From Drosophila persimilis (Eukaryota > Arthropoda > Insecta > Diptera > Drosophilidae), in the NCBI RefSeq assembly GCF_003286085.1, contig NW_020825294.1, positions 13,848,501-13,912,500 on the forward strand: a stretch of 64,000 nt of DNA, written 5' to 3'. The notes below the pieces were generated by a model. It ran no database searches. It was not told where the DNA came from and saw only the letters and a program-made list of their open reading frames with translations. Shown here piece by piece: positions 28,090 through 38,039 of the stretch (its first letter is position 1; every line of letters begins with the position of its first letter). The position numbers were made by a program, and so were the translations under genes.

Positions 28090-29873
28090 ACCGATGGCAA
28101 ACCTTTGTGGCAAATCGCGTTGGACAGATTTTGGAGCATAGTACATCAACTCAGTGGAGACACGTACCTACTGCGGTAAACCCAGCGGACTGCGCAACTC
28201 GTGGCTTAACACCACAAGAGTTAGCAGTACATCCATTATGGTGGTCTGGACCATCATGGCTACAACAGCCGGAAGGCCAATGGCCTGCAAACGGAGTTCC
28301 CAGTCAGGACATCGACAGGACTATAATCGAGGAGAAACCATCAGTTTTGTTCCAAAATGCTGTGCAAGTCTCGGAGGCTCCAGAAGCCTTCATCCAAAAC
28401 TCGTCCTCATACAAGTTAATATCAGTCATGGCATATATTCTACGGTTTATACATAACACTCAAGCCAAAGGGGACAAACTGTCTGGACCACTGAGTGTGC
28501 AGGAGCTCGATAACGCTTTAATTCATCTCGTTCGCAGCATTCAACAGGAGGTCTACGCGACAGAAATATTGAGGTTGAAGGGAAACAAGACACTATCGGG
28601 CACACACAAGCTGTGTCAATTATCCCCATTTCTAGATGACCAACAAATTCTACGAGTCAGAGGTCGACTGCGAAATGCAATGCACCTTCCAATAAGCCAG
28701 CGACAACCAATGATCATTCCCAATCATCATCATTTTACCGATCTCGTCGTGCGTAATGCCCACCGTCTCGCACTCCACGGCGGCACCGAATTAACGCTGG
28801 CCACTATTCGACACAAATTCTGGATAGTCAACGGAAAACAAACTGTCAAACGCATTCTTCGACAATGCGTCCGATGTTTTCGTCACCGACCGAAACCAGC
28901 AGCACAATTGATGGCCGATCTTCCCCTACATAGAGTCAATCCGCCAACTCGTGCATTCATCGCCACCGGAGTGGACTATACAGGCGCGTTCGAAATTCAA
29001 GCATCCAGATTCCGTGGACACACAAACTACAAGGCGTATATCGCAGTTTTCATCTGTTTGGCTACAAAGGCAATTCATCTTGAAGCGGTCACGGGCTTAA
29101 CCACCGAACACTTTCTCATGGCCCTACAACGTTTCATCGCGCGTCGGGGTTACTGTCAACACATGTATAGCGATTGCGGCACGAACTTCATTGGTGCCCA
29201 CCGGGCTCTTCAAACCTGGCAAATACATTTGAAACGAGAGCTACCCACAACTGTAATACCTGCTTTAGCCGCCCGAAACGTCCAATGGCATTTTAATCCA
29301 CCGCATAGTCCTAATTTCGGAGGCCTTTGGGAGGCAAATGTAAAGTCTGTCAAAACGTATCTCTATCGAGCCTTTTCAGGATATAAAATGACCTACGAAC
29401 AACTTGCTACCGTGCTAATACAAATTGAAGCCTGTTTAAATTCCAGGCCTTTATGTCCACTAAGCGCGGAGCCGGAGGACCTAGCTGTCCTCACCCCGGC
29501 ACATTTTCTTATTGGAGATTCATTATTAGCTCCGCCGGATGTAACGACAAGGGATGTTCCACTCACAGTCCAATTTCTGGAAGGACAGAAAATGATCCGG
29601 CAATTTTGGAAGCGTTGGAGTTCGGATTGGCTATCACATCTTCAAGCCCGTCCAAAGTGGCGACATGAAACCGACAATCTACAAGTCAGCGATCTAGTAA
29701 TTGTCAAGGATGACCGACTGCCACCCAACGAGTGGAAACTGGGAAGGATAATAGAAGTTCACCCTGGAGCTGACAGTTTAGTCAGAGTCGCAACTGTTAA
29801 AACAGCATCAGGCGTATACAAACGATCGGTCTCTAAACTATGTCGGCTACCGTTGCCACAGACCTCAGAATAA
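28020..29873 (+). CDS. BEL-4 RNase H end and integrase
   Basis: Open frame of roughly 617 residues with no natural start, in the correct orientation. It starts at PPMATFYWSDATIVLFWI, then FVANRVGQIL and VNPADCATRGLTPQEL. Integrase zinc finger: HGGTELTLATIRHKFW...CVRCFRH. Core: TGVDYTGAFE, MYSDCGTNFIGA and NFGGLWEANVKSVK (D, D, E). Tail: NEWKLGRIIEVHPGADSLVRV. The frame is intact, but without RT or gag it cannot move by itself. Confidence 0.9.
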   Translation, partial: GPPMATFYWSDATIVLFWINGDPHRWQTFVANRVGQILEHSTSTQWRHVPTAVNPADCATRGLTPQELAVHPLWWSGPSWLQQPEGQWPANGVPSQDIDRTIIEEKPSVLFQNAVQVSEAPEAFIQNSSSYKLISVMAYILRFIHNTQAKGDKLSGPLSVQELDNALIHLVRSIQQEVYATEILRLKGNKTLSGTHKLCQLSPFLDDQQILRVRGRLRNAMHLPISQRQPMIIPNHHHFTDLVVRNAHRLALHGGTELTLATIRHKFWIVNGKQTVKRILRQCVRCFRHRPKPAAQLMADLPLHRVNPPTRAFIATGVDYTGAFEIQASRFRGHTNYKAYIAVFICLATKAIHLEAVTGLTTEHFLMALQRFIARRGYCQHMYSDCGTNFIGAHRALQTWQIHLKRELPTTVIPALAARNVQWHFNPPHSPNFGGLWEANVKSVKTYLYRAFSGYKMTYEQLATVLIQIEACLNSRPLCPLSAEPEDLAVLTPAHFLIGDSLLAPPDVTTRDVPLTVQFLEGQKMIRQFWKRWSSDWLSHLQARPKWRHETDNLQVSDLVIVKDDRLPPNEWKLGRIIEVHPGADSLVRVATVKTASGVYKRSVSKLCRLPLPQTSE

Positions 29874-29998
29874 TCCTACCACCGTTGCTAGCTCCATTCG
29901 ACCATACATGTACCATAACGAACACTTTCTTTATTCACAGAGCATTCACATGTGACATCCGTTGGTTTCTAATACTGGTCCCAGTATTGGGGGCGGCA

Positions 29999-30363
29999 TG
30001 GACGGTTTTCTAAGGGTTAAACTACAAAGAGAGTGAGAGCGCTCTAACTGCAATTGCCCACTCGGAGAACGGCATCGTTTCATGCTAGGGCGGCGTAACC
30101 TCGTCTCCGATCACCAAGAAGAGTCTTCGTTTGCGTGTCGACGAAATCACAACGACAATTAGCAGTTGCAGCCGGCCGTGCTTACACCCGTATTACCCAT
30201 TACATTGTACTCTATACGCGAATTACGTTTAAAGTTTAAGTTGATTGAAGTCCAAATGAATAAATCTCGAATTGTCTATATCGTGTAGTACATTATTAAA
30301 CGCAAAGATTCCCCAGAGCATTTCTGCTCAACATTGAAATCTCGTATCGAGGATTTCACAACA
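29999..30363 (+). repeat. BEL-4 3' LTR
   Basis: 365 bp, identical by eye to 27225-27589. Confidence 0.93.
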
Positions 30364-30533
30364 GGGACCAACCGCCACGTCCCATGATACATCCGCTCCC
30401 GTCCACGGGACTGCTGCCCCGTCCCCCATCGTCTGTCCGAAATACGGAGTCCCCGCAAATTACAAATGTGGCTGTAATTTCGACCCTGGAGTAGACTGAG
30501 ATATATACCCCAGCCCAGGATCGCTTCCTTACA
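30364..30533 (+). repeat. Osvaldo-like LTR1, 3' end
   Basis: GGGAC duplication followed by the last 165 bp of LTR1 up to ...cttccttaca. Confidence 0.88.
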
Positions 30534-30535
30534 GA

Positions 30536-30553
30536 TGGCGCCCGAGCAGGGAC
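30536..30553 (+). promoter_or_regulatory. Primer-binding site (tRNA-Lys), element A
   Basis: TGGCGCCCGAGCAGGGAC, two bases after LTR1. It differs at one position from the complement of the tRNA-Lys(UUU) 3' end (A to G, still a G-U pair). Osvaldo and lentiviruses use the same primer. Confidence 0.88.
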
Positions 30554-31099
30554 TCCGGGATTCCGTTATGTTTTGGGGCGCTAAGTGGAACAGTCGATCA
30601 GAAAACGTGTAGCAGGGGGAATCGGGACTGTACTATGCGCAAGCACGGCCAGTCGGAATCATTAAGACAAGAATAGCTGTATATCTCTGAAAAAAAAACC
30701 GCACGTGAGGCCGCCCATCATCCACGTACAGCAGAGGCTGGCTTCCCTAACCTCCCTAGCAACAGTGTCAACAGTGTCGGCTTGTGTTGTGTTGTGTTGT
30801 TGCAGTGAGTGAGTATTGCATTGCAGTCCGCTCTCGTCTGGTAGCTTTTGTTGTCTTATCACTCTCTCGCTATCACCTCAACCTCAATAACTGTTCTTTC
30901 TCTCTCGCTCTTTCAACTTTCTGAGCAATAGCGCTCTCTGTCTAGTAGCTCTCGCTATAACCGCTCTCCACTCTGCTCTCTTTTTTTTTCTTACCAATTC
31001 CGCTTTGAGCGTTGTCTGGCACATTGGTCTGATACCAATTTGTTTTGGAAATTTTTAATTTTTTTGATTTTAATAAAATATTTGAATAATAAAAATAGA

Positions 31100-32113
31100 A
31101 TGGAATTCGCTGTGGTCTGCGCCAAAAAAACCTGCAAGAAGCAGATCACTCACGATCAGCCAAATGTCCCCAGCTGGCTATGCGACAGCGTAGTCCACGC
31201 AAAATGCGCGGGATTTTCTGGCCTCGTGAGCGATGCCATAGCCAAACGTAATGGCTTGCATTACAGTTGCGAGGCATGCCGTGCGGTGGAGAAAGACATG
31301 GTGGCTTTCATGAGGCAGACGCGGAGTGGCTTTAAGGAGCTGACCGTTGGTTTTAAAAACCAATACGATCGGCTCCTAGCCATGGAGGCTCAGTTTAGCG
31401 GTTTAAAACTGCTGAATGAGTCTCCGAGGCGCAAAAAGGTCACTCCGCGGGACCTGCAAGTGCCAACCGTCACTCAGCCGTGCGCCGCCGAAAAATTGAC
31501 TCCGACCACTCCAAGTGTACAGCAGTTGATCTCGTTTGCCACTCCAAAGGCAACGAAAGCTGCTGGCGATGCAGATTCGGTAGCCGAATTCATCGCCTCG
31601 GAGAATGTGCAGCCAAGTACGTCTGCTGCGTCCGTGTCCGTGGTGTCCGCAAGTTCACTAGTTGTCCCGTCTATCCCGATCCCACCAGTAAATAGACGTT
31701 CCGGACCTCCGGATATTGCCACCACAGGTACTAGACCTGCGGTGACTAAACCACTGGTGGGAGTCCCACCAAAACGACAAGTTTTTGTTTCACGGCTGGC
31801 CCCTGACCTCACATCTAATGATGTAACTGCTTTCATTCAAAGCAAAATAAAAGCCGTGGGTTTAAAGGTGGAGAAATTTAACTTCTCTTATGCCAGGGAG
31901 ATAGCGTCGTTTAAGATAAGCATCTCCCCAACTCAATTTGACACCATTTGCTCCACCAAATTTTGGCCGGAGCATTTGGTGGTGAAGGAGTTTAAGGCTA
32001 AGAAGAAGAATAGGCCCCCCATATCGCTTCCAAATCTTTCCAGCGTGCCACCCTCAACCTCAACTTCCTCTTCCTCAACTTCCCGTCTTGCTCCAACCTT
32101 TCCAAAAAACTAA
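31100..32113 (+). CDS. LINE ORF1 protein (PHD-like finger, RNA binding)
   Basis: 337 residues from the first in-frame ATG. It would coat LINE RNA. N-terminal Cys/His pattern (CAKKTC, WLCDSVVHAKCAGF, HYSCEAC) resembles the PHD-type finger known from CR1 ORF1 proteins. A short helical segment follows (MVAFMRQTRSGFKELTVGF). The middle is Ser/Thr/Pro/Val-rich. Residues about 230-300 (RQVFVSRLAPDLTSNDVTAF...KFNFSYAREIASFKISI) look RRM-like. Ends in a Ser/Thr-rich tail. Confidence 0.82.
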   Translation: MEFAVVCAKKTCKKQITHDQPNVPSWLCDSVVHAKCAGFSGLVSDAIAKRNGLHYSCEACRAVEKDMVAFMRQTRSGFKELTVGFKNQYDRLLAMEAQFSGLKLLNESPRRKKVTPRDLQVPTVTQPCAAEKLTPTTPSVQQLISFATPKATKAAGDADSVAEFIASENVQPSTSAASVSVVSASSLVVPSIPIPPVNRRSGPPDIATTGTRPAVTKPLVGVPPKRQVFVSRLAPDLTSNDVTAFIQSKIKAVGLKVEKFNFSYAREIASFKISISPTQFDTICSTKFWPEHLVVKEFKAKKKNRPPISLPNLSSVPPSTSTSSSSTSRLAPTFPKN

Positions 32114-34941
32114 CTTCTCTTTTAGTAACCTATCAGAATGTAAGAGGCTTGCGTAGTATGCTCAGCATTCTTTTCCAGGATAGTGTTGCATTTGCTTCCC
32201 ACGTTATTGTGTTTACTGAAACCTGGTTAAAGCCGGACATTCTTAGTTCCGAGGTTTTGGCAGGTCGGTACACAACTTTTAGAAAGGACCGTTCGTCTCG
32301 ACGTGCAGGAGGGGTTCTAATTGCAGTGGACTCTTACTTCACGTCAGAACACTTCACAGTCCAAGATCAACAGGAACTGGAATTCCTGTGTGTAAAACTG
32401 ATTCTTCCCGCTTTCGCTATATTCATTACTTGCTCGTATATCCCACCTTCTTCGGATATTTCAATTTATGAGCAGCACTTGTCCGCTTTAACCGCTGTTG
32501 CTTCCTCGCTATCTGATAAAGATCGTATGATAGTTCTTGGTGACTTCAACTTGCCAGGAACTGTTTGGTCTTCGGTAAACGAGTCTAGTATCCTAGTGCC
32601 CATGTCACGACATGACTTTGTTGACGGCTTGCTTGACCTGTCCCTGTCTCAAGTCAATCATGTGAAAAATTCCTTGGGTCGATTGCTTGATCTATGCTTT
32701 GTATCGGATCCGACCATAGTGTTGTTAACCCGAGCCCTTCCGCTCACTATACCTGAAGACGCCTACCACCCTACTTTCGAGGTGTCGCTAGACATAGGAC
32801 CAACTGTATTGGATCGGTCGAGTAGACTACCTGAACGTGTCCGCTGCTTTCGTAAAGCCGAGTTTGCGAAGCTTAATAACCTAATTAGGGATTTTGAGTG
32901 GTCCGCTTTGTACTTGTGCACTGATGTCACAAAAGCCACAAACATTTTTTACAATGCTCTTGGCACATTTTTTGATTCTTGTGTCCCGCTTTCTTGTCCG
33001 ATTAGATCTGGAAAACCCCCTTGGTTTACCAAAGAGTTATCCAGTCTAAAAAACTTAAAATCAAGACTTTATAAAAAATTTCAAGAAGTGGGTTCTCCTA
33101 CTTCTCACTCTCGTTATGTAATAGCTCGGTCAAACTTTTCAGTTCTTAATGCTCAATGCTATAAGAACTACCTATCTCGTTGCAGGATACGTTTTTCTCA
33201 GGACCCTAAACAGTTTTACTGCTTCGTAAACAGTAAGCGTAGAACGTCCGCACACCCATCCTCGCTATCATTTTGTAATACGTCGGCAAATAATGATCAG
33301 GCAATTGCCGATCTTTTTGCCCAGTTTTTCCAAACCACCTATTCTGAGGAACGCTACTCTGGTCAACCGTATCCATACGGATTACCGAGGTCGAACGGCA
33401 TTTTCAGTCCCTTGTTAAATGAGTATTCCCTACTTCAAGATCTTCGACTAGTTAAGCCGGTGTTTTCACCGGGTCCAGACGGGGTTCCAGGTTGTGTACT
33501 CAGGTACTGCGCCGAGGCTCTGTGTGGACCATTGCTTAAACTATTCACCATGTCCATTGATTCATCTTGCTTCCCCCCAATCTGGAAGGAATCGTTTATA
33601 ATTCCTCTCCATAAAAAAGGTAGTAAGTCTGATGTAAAAAATTATAGAGGTATAGCAAAGTTATCCGCTATTCCCAAATTGTTTGAGAAGGTTTTAACTC
33701 CGCACTTGCAACATCTCTGCAAGTCACTTATATCTCCAACTCAGCATGGATTTATAAGGCGGCGATCAACCACCACGAACTTGTTAGAGTTTACCTCTTT
33801 CATTATTAAAGGCTTTCAAGGTAACTTACAGACGGATGTTATTTACACCGACTTTAGTAAAGCATTCGACTCTGTAAACCATTCCCTTTTAGCACATAAA
33901 CTTGACCTTTTAGGGTTTCCGCCCAACCTCCTGAGATGGATTTCTAGCTATCTTTGTTCTAGGTCTCAAAGAGTCCTCTTCAAAAACTCCCTCTCTTTAC
34001 CAGTAAAGGTTTCTTCGGGAGTACCACAGGGCAGCCATCTAGGCCCCTTACTCTTCACACTCTTTATTAATGACTTGCCTTCAGTAATAACATACTCTCG
34101 AGTACTTATGTATGCGGATGATGTTAAACTCTGTGTCCAGTACAAGGACATTTCATTTCATTCTCGCTTGCAATCCGATCTCAATAGCTTTCAGTCATGG
34201 TGTTGTGCAAACTTGTTACACCTTAATGCCTCGAAATGCAAAGTTATGACATTTCATCGTTCTAACCCTTTGTTGGCTCCCTACACCCTATTTGGGGGTT
34301 CTCTTGAGAGAATTACCCTGGTGGATGATCTGGGTGTTATGTTAGATCCCAAGTTAAAGTTTTCCGAACACATTTCTACCATGGTAAATAAGGCCATGGG
34401 CGTGCTTGGGTTTATAAAGAGGTGGTCAAAGGAATTTGACGACCCCTATATAACAAAGACTCTCTATACCTCGCTTGTTCGTCCGATCTTAGAATACGGC
34501 TCCTGTGTATGGTGCCCTCAGTACAAAGTACACCAGGACCGTATAGAATCAGTACAGAAAAACTTTTTACTCTTTGCTCTGCGGGGCCTTAACTGGGATG
34601 CGGGTGTAAGACTCCCATCTTACTCTAGTAGACTATTATTAGTAAACCTCCCATCCTTAGTTAACCGTAGAAAAATGCTTGGTGTGATATTTATGCACAA
34701 CTTGATCAGGGGTGACATAGACAGCCCTGATCTGTTGAGCCGCATAAACTTCACGATTCCTATTAGACTGACTAGAAACTTTATACCGTTGTTCCTTCCA
34801 CTTTGTAGATCGAATTATTCCTTGCATGAACCGTTTAGGGTCTTATGCTCGGACTATAATTCCCTCTACCATATTATATCCTCCACTAATTCTCTTCCTC
34901 TTATTAAATTACTAATCCTTACACACCTTTCTAGTAATTAG
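32101..34941 (+). CDS. LINE ORF2: endonuclease and reverse transcriptase
   Basis: At least 930 residues. The frame is already open at 32101, overlapping the ORF1 end, so the start is uncertain (termination-reinitiation likely). APE endonuclease: YQNVRGL, FTETWLKPD, VLGDFNLPGTVW and DAYHPTFEV. RT: LHKKGSKSDVKNYRGIAKLS, QHGFIRRRSTTTNLLEF, YTDFSKAFDSVNHSLL (first Asp), SGVPQGSHLGPLLFTLF and MYADDVKLCVQ (catalytic DD). No RNase H. No stops or frameshifts, so possibly recently active. Confidence 0.92.
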   Translation, partial: SKKLTSLLVTYQNVRGLRSMLSILFQDSVAFASHVIVFTETWLKPDILSSEVLAGRYTTFRKDRSSRRAGGVLIAVDSYFTSEHFTVQDQQELEFLCVKLILPAFAIFITCSYIPPSSDISIYEQHLSALTAVASSLSDKDRMIVLGDFNLPGTVWSSVNESSILVPMSRHDFVDGLLDLSLSQVNHVKNSLGRLLDLCFVSDPTIVLLTRALPLTIPEDAYHPTFEVSLDIGPTVLDRSSRLPERVRCFRKAEFAKLNNLIRDFEWSALYLCTDVTKATNIFYNALGTFFDSCVPLSCPIRSGKPPWFTKELSSLKNLKSRLYKKFQEVGSPTSHSRYVIARSNFSVLNAQCYKNYLSRCRIRFSQDPKQFYCFVNSKRRTSAHPSSLSFCNTSANNDQAIADLFAQFFQTTYSEERYSGQPYPYGLPRSNGIFSPLLNEYSLLQDLRLVKPVFSPGPDGVPGCVLRYCAEALCGPLLKLFTMSIDSSCFPPIWKESFIIPLHKKGSKSDVKNYRGIAKLSAIPKLFEKVLTPHLQHLCKSLISPTQHGFIRRRSTTTNLLEFTSFIIKGFQGNLQTDVIYTDFSKAFDSVNHSLLAHKLDLLGFPPNLLRWISSYLCSRSQRVLFKNSLSLPVKVSSGVPQGSHLGPLLFTLFINDLPSVITYSRVLMYADDVKLCVQYKDISFHSRLQSDLNSFQSWCCANLLHLNASKCKVMTFHRSNPLLAPYTLFGGSLERITLVDDLGVMLDPKLKFSEHISTMVNKAMGVLGFIKRWSKEFDDPYITKTLYTSLVRPILEYGSCVWCPQYKVHQDRIESVQKNFLLFALRGLNWDAGVRLPSYSSRLLLVNLPSLVNRRKMLGVIFMHNLIRGDIDSPDLLSRINFTIPIRLTRNFIPLFLPLCRSNYSLHEPFRVLCSDYNSLYHIISSTNSLPLIKLLILTHLSSN

Positions 34942-35369
34942 TAATTGTAGTGGTATTTGTATTTTGTATTTTATTGCATGCTTAATTTCTTAATAAGTTT
35001 AGTGCTAATTTTCCTCGAAGGTTAGTCTAATATCTATCTTTCTTGCATGCTCGCGTTTGGTTCGGCTACGCACCGCGCGTCATGCGGCAGCGCCCCTCGG
35101 TCGGTTGGGCGGGAGGAGGGCTGCGTTTTGCCTGGGATCCGCGCGTAACAGCCTTCTGCTGGTGTCACACGGGCCACTTGACGGTGCAGTAATTGCATCG
35201 CCTCTTGTTAGATGCAGTCATTGCATGTCAACGTCCAATTAATAAAAAATCGTTAGAGAGAGAGCGACACGCGGCGAGCAGAGAGTCGTGAGCGGTGGTG
35301 GCCGAGCGAGCGTCGGAATCCTCCCGAAGAGCAACCAGCCCGGCTATATATTTCGTACTCAGACCCAGA

Positions 35370-36240
35370 AGAAGATAGTCCATGCCCGGCCCCCAGCGAA
35401 GATAGTCAACGCCCGGTCTTCAGAGCAGATAGTCAATGCTCGGGCCTCAGCGCGAGCAGTCATTCAATGCCCTGTCTTCAGCGCGAGCAGTCAACGCCCG
35501 GCCCTCAGCGAGGATAGTCAATGCCCGGCCCTAAGCGCGGGCAGTCAACGCCCGGTCTTCAGAGCAGATAGTCAATGCCCGGGCCTCAGCGCGAGCAGTC
35601 ATTCAATGCCCTGTCTTCAGCGCGAGCAGTCAACGCCCGGCCCTCAGCGAGGATAGTCAATGCCCGGCCCTAAGCGCGGGCAGTCAACGCCCGGTCTTCA
35701 GAGCAGATAGTCAATGCCCGGCCCTCAGCGCGAGCAGTCATTCAATGCCCGGTCTTCAGCGCGAGCAGTCAACGCCCGGCCCTCAGCGAAGATAGTCAAT
35801 GCCCGGTCTTCAGCGTGATCAGTCAATGTGCGGTCTACAGAACGATAGCAGATAGTCAACGCCCGGCCCTCAGCGAAGATAGTCGATGCCCGACCCACAG
35901 CGCGAGCAGTCAACGCCCGGTCTTCAGAGCAGATAGTCAATGCCCGGGCCTCAGCGCGAGCAGTCATTCAATGCCCTGTCTTCAGCGCGAGCAGTCAACG
36001 CCCGGCCCTCAGCGAGGATAGTCAATGCCCGGCCCTAAGCGCGGGCAGTCAACGCCCGGTCTTCAGAGCAGATAGTCAATGCCCGGCCCTCAGCGCGAGC
36101 AGTCATTCAATGCCCGGTCTTCAGCGCGAGCAGTCAACGCCCGGCCCTCAGCGAAGATAGTCAATGCACGGTCTTCAGCGTGATCATTCAAAGCCCAGCC
36201 TACAAAACTATAGCCGAAAGTAAACGCCCGGCCTTCGAAG
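35370..36240 (+). repeat. Leader A minisatellite, about 28-bp units
   Basis: Roughly 30 units built on agtcaa[t/c]gcccggccctcagcg. A higher-order block of about 140 bp recurs (35506, 35645, about 36010). Leader B keeps only about 180 bp (44985-45160), so A expanded or B contracted. Confidence 0.88.
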
Positions 36241-36618
36241 TGATCAGTCAGCGTTCAGCCATCAACACGGGACGATATCCAACGCTTAAATCAACGAACC
36301 CAGCACGACCAGGACCACAAGGACAATTCCCGGGACAACGATAGCAAGGACTATCGCCCGGCCTAGCAAGGATCAACAGTCAGGACAATTCCAAGGACAA
36401 CGATAGCAAGGACTATCGACCAGGACCCCAAGCAGCAAGGACGCCTCCACTGGACAACCGTGTTAACCGTGCATACGCCGCGCCTCCGTGACTAGCCCCA
36501 AGGACTCCGGTATTCAGTGCGTTACCTAAGAAAAGATTCTACCGGAGGGTCAATACGTGATACTACCGTCGGGAACGCGAAAGACCTCGAAGTGCCAGTT
36601 CGACCACCGTGCTTCGAC

Positions 36619-37835
36619 ATGGGGGTACAGTGGATTTCGTATCGGCGCAAGGACGAATTGCAGACCATCGCCGCCGAATTCGGCCTCGGTGAAACCGGGA
36701 CAGTGGACGAACTGCGCAGCCGGATATCGGCCTTTATTTCGCGCGGTGAGCATCCGACTGCGATCGAAAAACGGATCAAAGAGCTCGGAATGGTCTTCGA
36801 CAGCGCACCCAGCCCGAGAAGCCCGAGGAACACGTCTCCGCCGCCGGGACCGAGTCAGCGAGAGCTGAAGGAAGGGATCTGCGCGGATCAGCCTCTATCT
36901 ATCATAATTCCCGAGTTCCCGCGTGCAGCTCACGGCGACTCTGGCCGGCTTAAAACCACGACTGACCGGCGACATGGTGACAATCACCACCAGCACCGCT
37001 TCCCCGAGGAAGCCGGAACTGGTCGGATGCGCTGGCTTTCATCAAACGGTTGGAAGAAAGGGTCGACTCATATGGCGGAAGCCCAGCACAACTGCCGCGA
37101 GCCATCTCCGGGCTACTAACTGGCAAGGCAGAAGGATGGTTTAGGACGTTCCAGATGCAAGGCAAGCCATGGACCGAGTTCCGGAAGGAGTTCTTGGAGT
37201 TCTTCCTACCCCCGCGATACTTTCAGCGCTTGGAAGATACGATCCGCTCCCGTCGCCAACGACCCCGAGAAGCCTTTCAGGACTACTTGATCGACCTCCG
37301 ACTCATGATGCAACGAGCTCAGTATACTCCAGACAGGGAGCTGGACAGGATCTACGAGAACCTTCGGCCGGAATACCAACTGTTCACCCGTAGACATGAG
37401 TTCGAGACGTTGCGAGAACTGACACAATTGATAGTAGCATACGAGACAACGTGGCACCGCGAACAAACCCATCCAGCTAACGACCGCCCAAATACGAAAG
37501 CCAGAACGCCATCATACCAAGGACCCGGATTATCCACCCCACAGCATGCCCCTCCAGACGACACCGGGCCCTCCCGGAGCGCCGGAGACGCAAGCCGCGT
37601 AGTGACCCAGGATGGAGACCGGCCGGTGAACACACGCCGGGCCTGCCGGAATTGCGGGGAGGAAGGTCATTTCAGCAGTTCATGCAGGAATCGGCGAGTG
37701 CTATTCTGTTGGGAGTGTGGCTGCCGCGGCATCCGGACGATCGACTGCTGTAGGCTATCCGAGTCGGGAAACGGGCCGAGTCTCCGCTCGTCAGGGAACC
37801 GATCGGAGACATATCTCCAGGGCCCCCAGGAGTAA
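36619..37835 (+). pseudogene. Osvaldo-like Gag A, frameshifted
   Basis: Starts at ATG 36619 (gac-ATG-GGG). First part: VQWISYRRKDELQTIAAEFGL, a SAP-like element described for this clade, then a Pro-rich stretch. A frameshift around 36930-37030 separates it from the capsid part (FIKRLEERVDSYGGSPAQL, ISGLLTGKAEGWFRTFQ, EFRKEFLEFFLPPRYFQRLE), which ends in CRNCGEEGHFSSSC and a second Cys cluster. The same shift is present in Gag B, so it predates the duplication. Confidence 0.85.
37820..37826 (+). promoter_or_regulatory. Candidate -1 slippery site, gag-pro A
   Basis: G-GGC-CCC in the gag frame (XXXYYYZ pattern), nine bases before the gag stop at 37833-37835. Slipping back one base gives GGG CCC CCA, exactly the protease frame. 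Identical at 46735-46741 in copy B. C-rich slippery sites are unusual. Confidence 0.45.
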
Positions 37836-38031
37836 CTCATCCCTTAAGTTTGGAAGGAGGCAGGATCGCCGCGCTAGTAACCATCGATGGAGTACCGCTC
37901 ACAGCTACCCTCGACACGGGAGCAACGCGGTCGTTCGTCAGTCAACGCATCGCTCATGAAGTAAGTACCGGAGGGAACGCACGGAATATAAGGACTACCG
38001 TCCGCCTGGCGGATGGTACAGCAAAGGAGGT
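37836..38031 (+). pseudogene. Osvaldo-like protease A, truncated
   Basis: Retropepsin start: ALVTIDGVPLTATLDTGATRSFVSQ, with D-T-G intact. After GTAKEV about 213 bp present in copy B (46945-47157) are deleted, removing the rest of the enzyme (IILGLDFL in B). Inactive. Confidence 0.88.
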
Positions 38032-38039
38032 GCCGCATG

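Larger units (their letters stand above)
27225..30363 (+). mobile_element. BEL/Pao deletion derivative (BEL-4) with inverted 5' end
   Basis: 3139 bp, inserted in LTR1. The two 365-bp LTRs look identical; target duplication is GGGAC (27220-27224 and 30364-30368); PPT-like gggggcggca precedes the 3' LTR. The interior lacks gag, protease and RT. It begins with an inverted piece of pol (27607-28016) followed by pol in the normal orientation. Recent insertion of an already defective element, so its proteins were supplied in trans. Confidence 0.93.
30774..35246 (+). mobile_element. CR1/Jockey-type LINE, apparently full length
   Basis: Non-LTR retrotransposon inserted in leader A. 5' UTR 30774-31099, ORF1, ORF2, and a 3' UTR ending caacgtccaattaataaaa. 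Both ORFs are open. Compared with leader B, 79 bp (44771-44849) are absent at the site and I see no target duplication, so insertion probably came with a target deletion. A second, 5'-truncated copy is at 56609-57184. The clade assignment (CR1 rather than Jockey) is tentative. Confidence 0.88.

Noticed and set aside
30536..30553. HIV-like primer site suggesting a retrovirus
   Set aside because: tRNA-Lys priming is also typical of Osvaldo-clade retrotransposons, and the element has no env gene.
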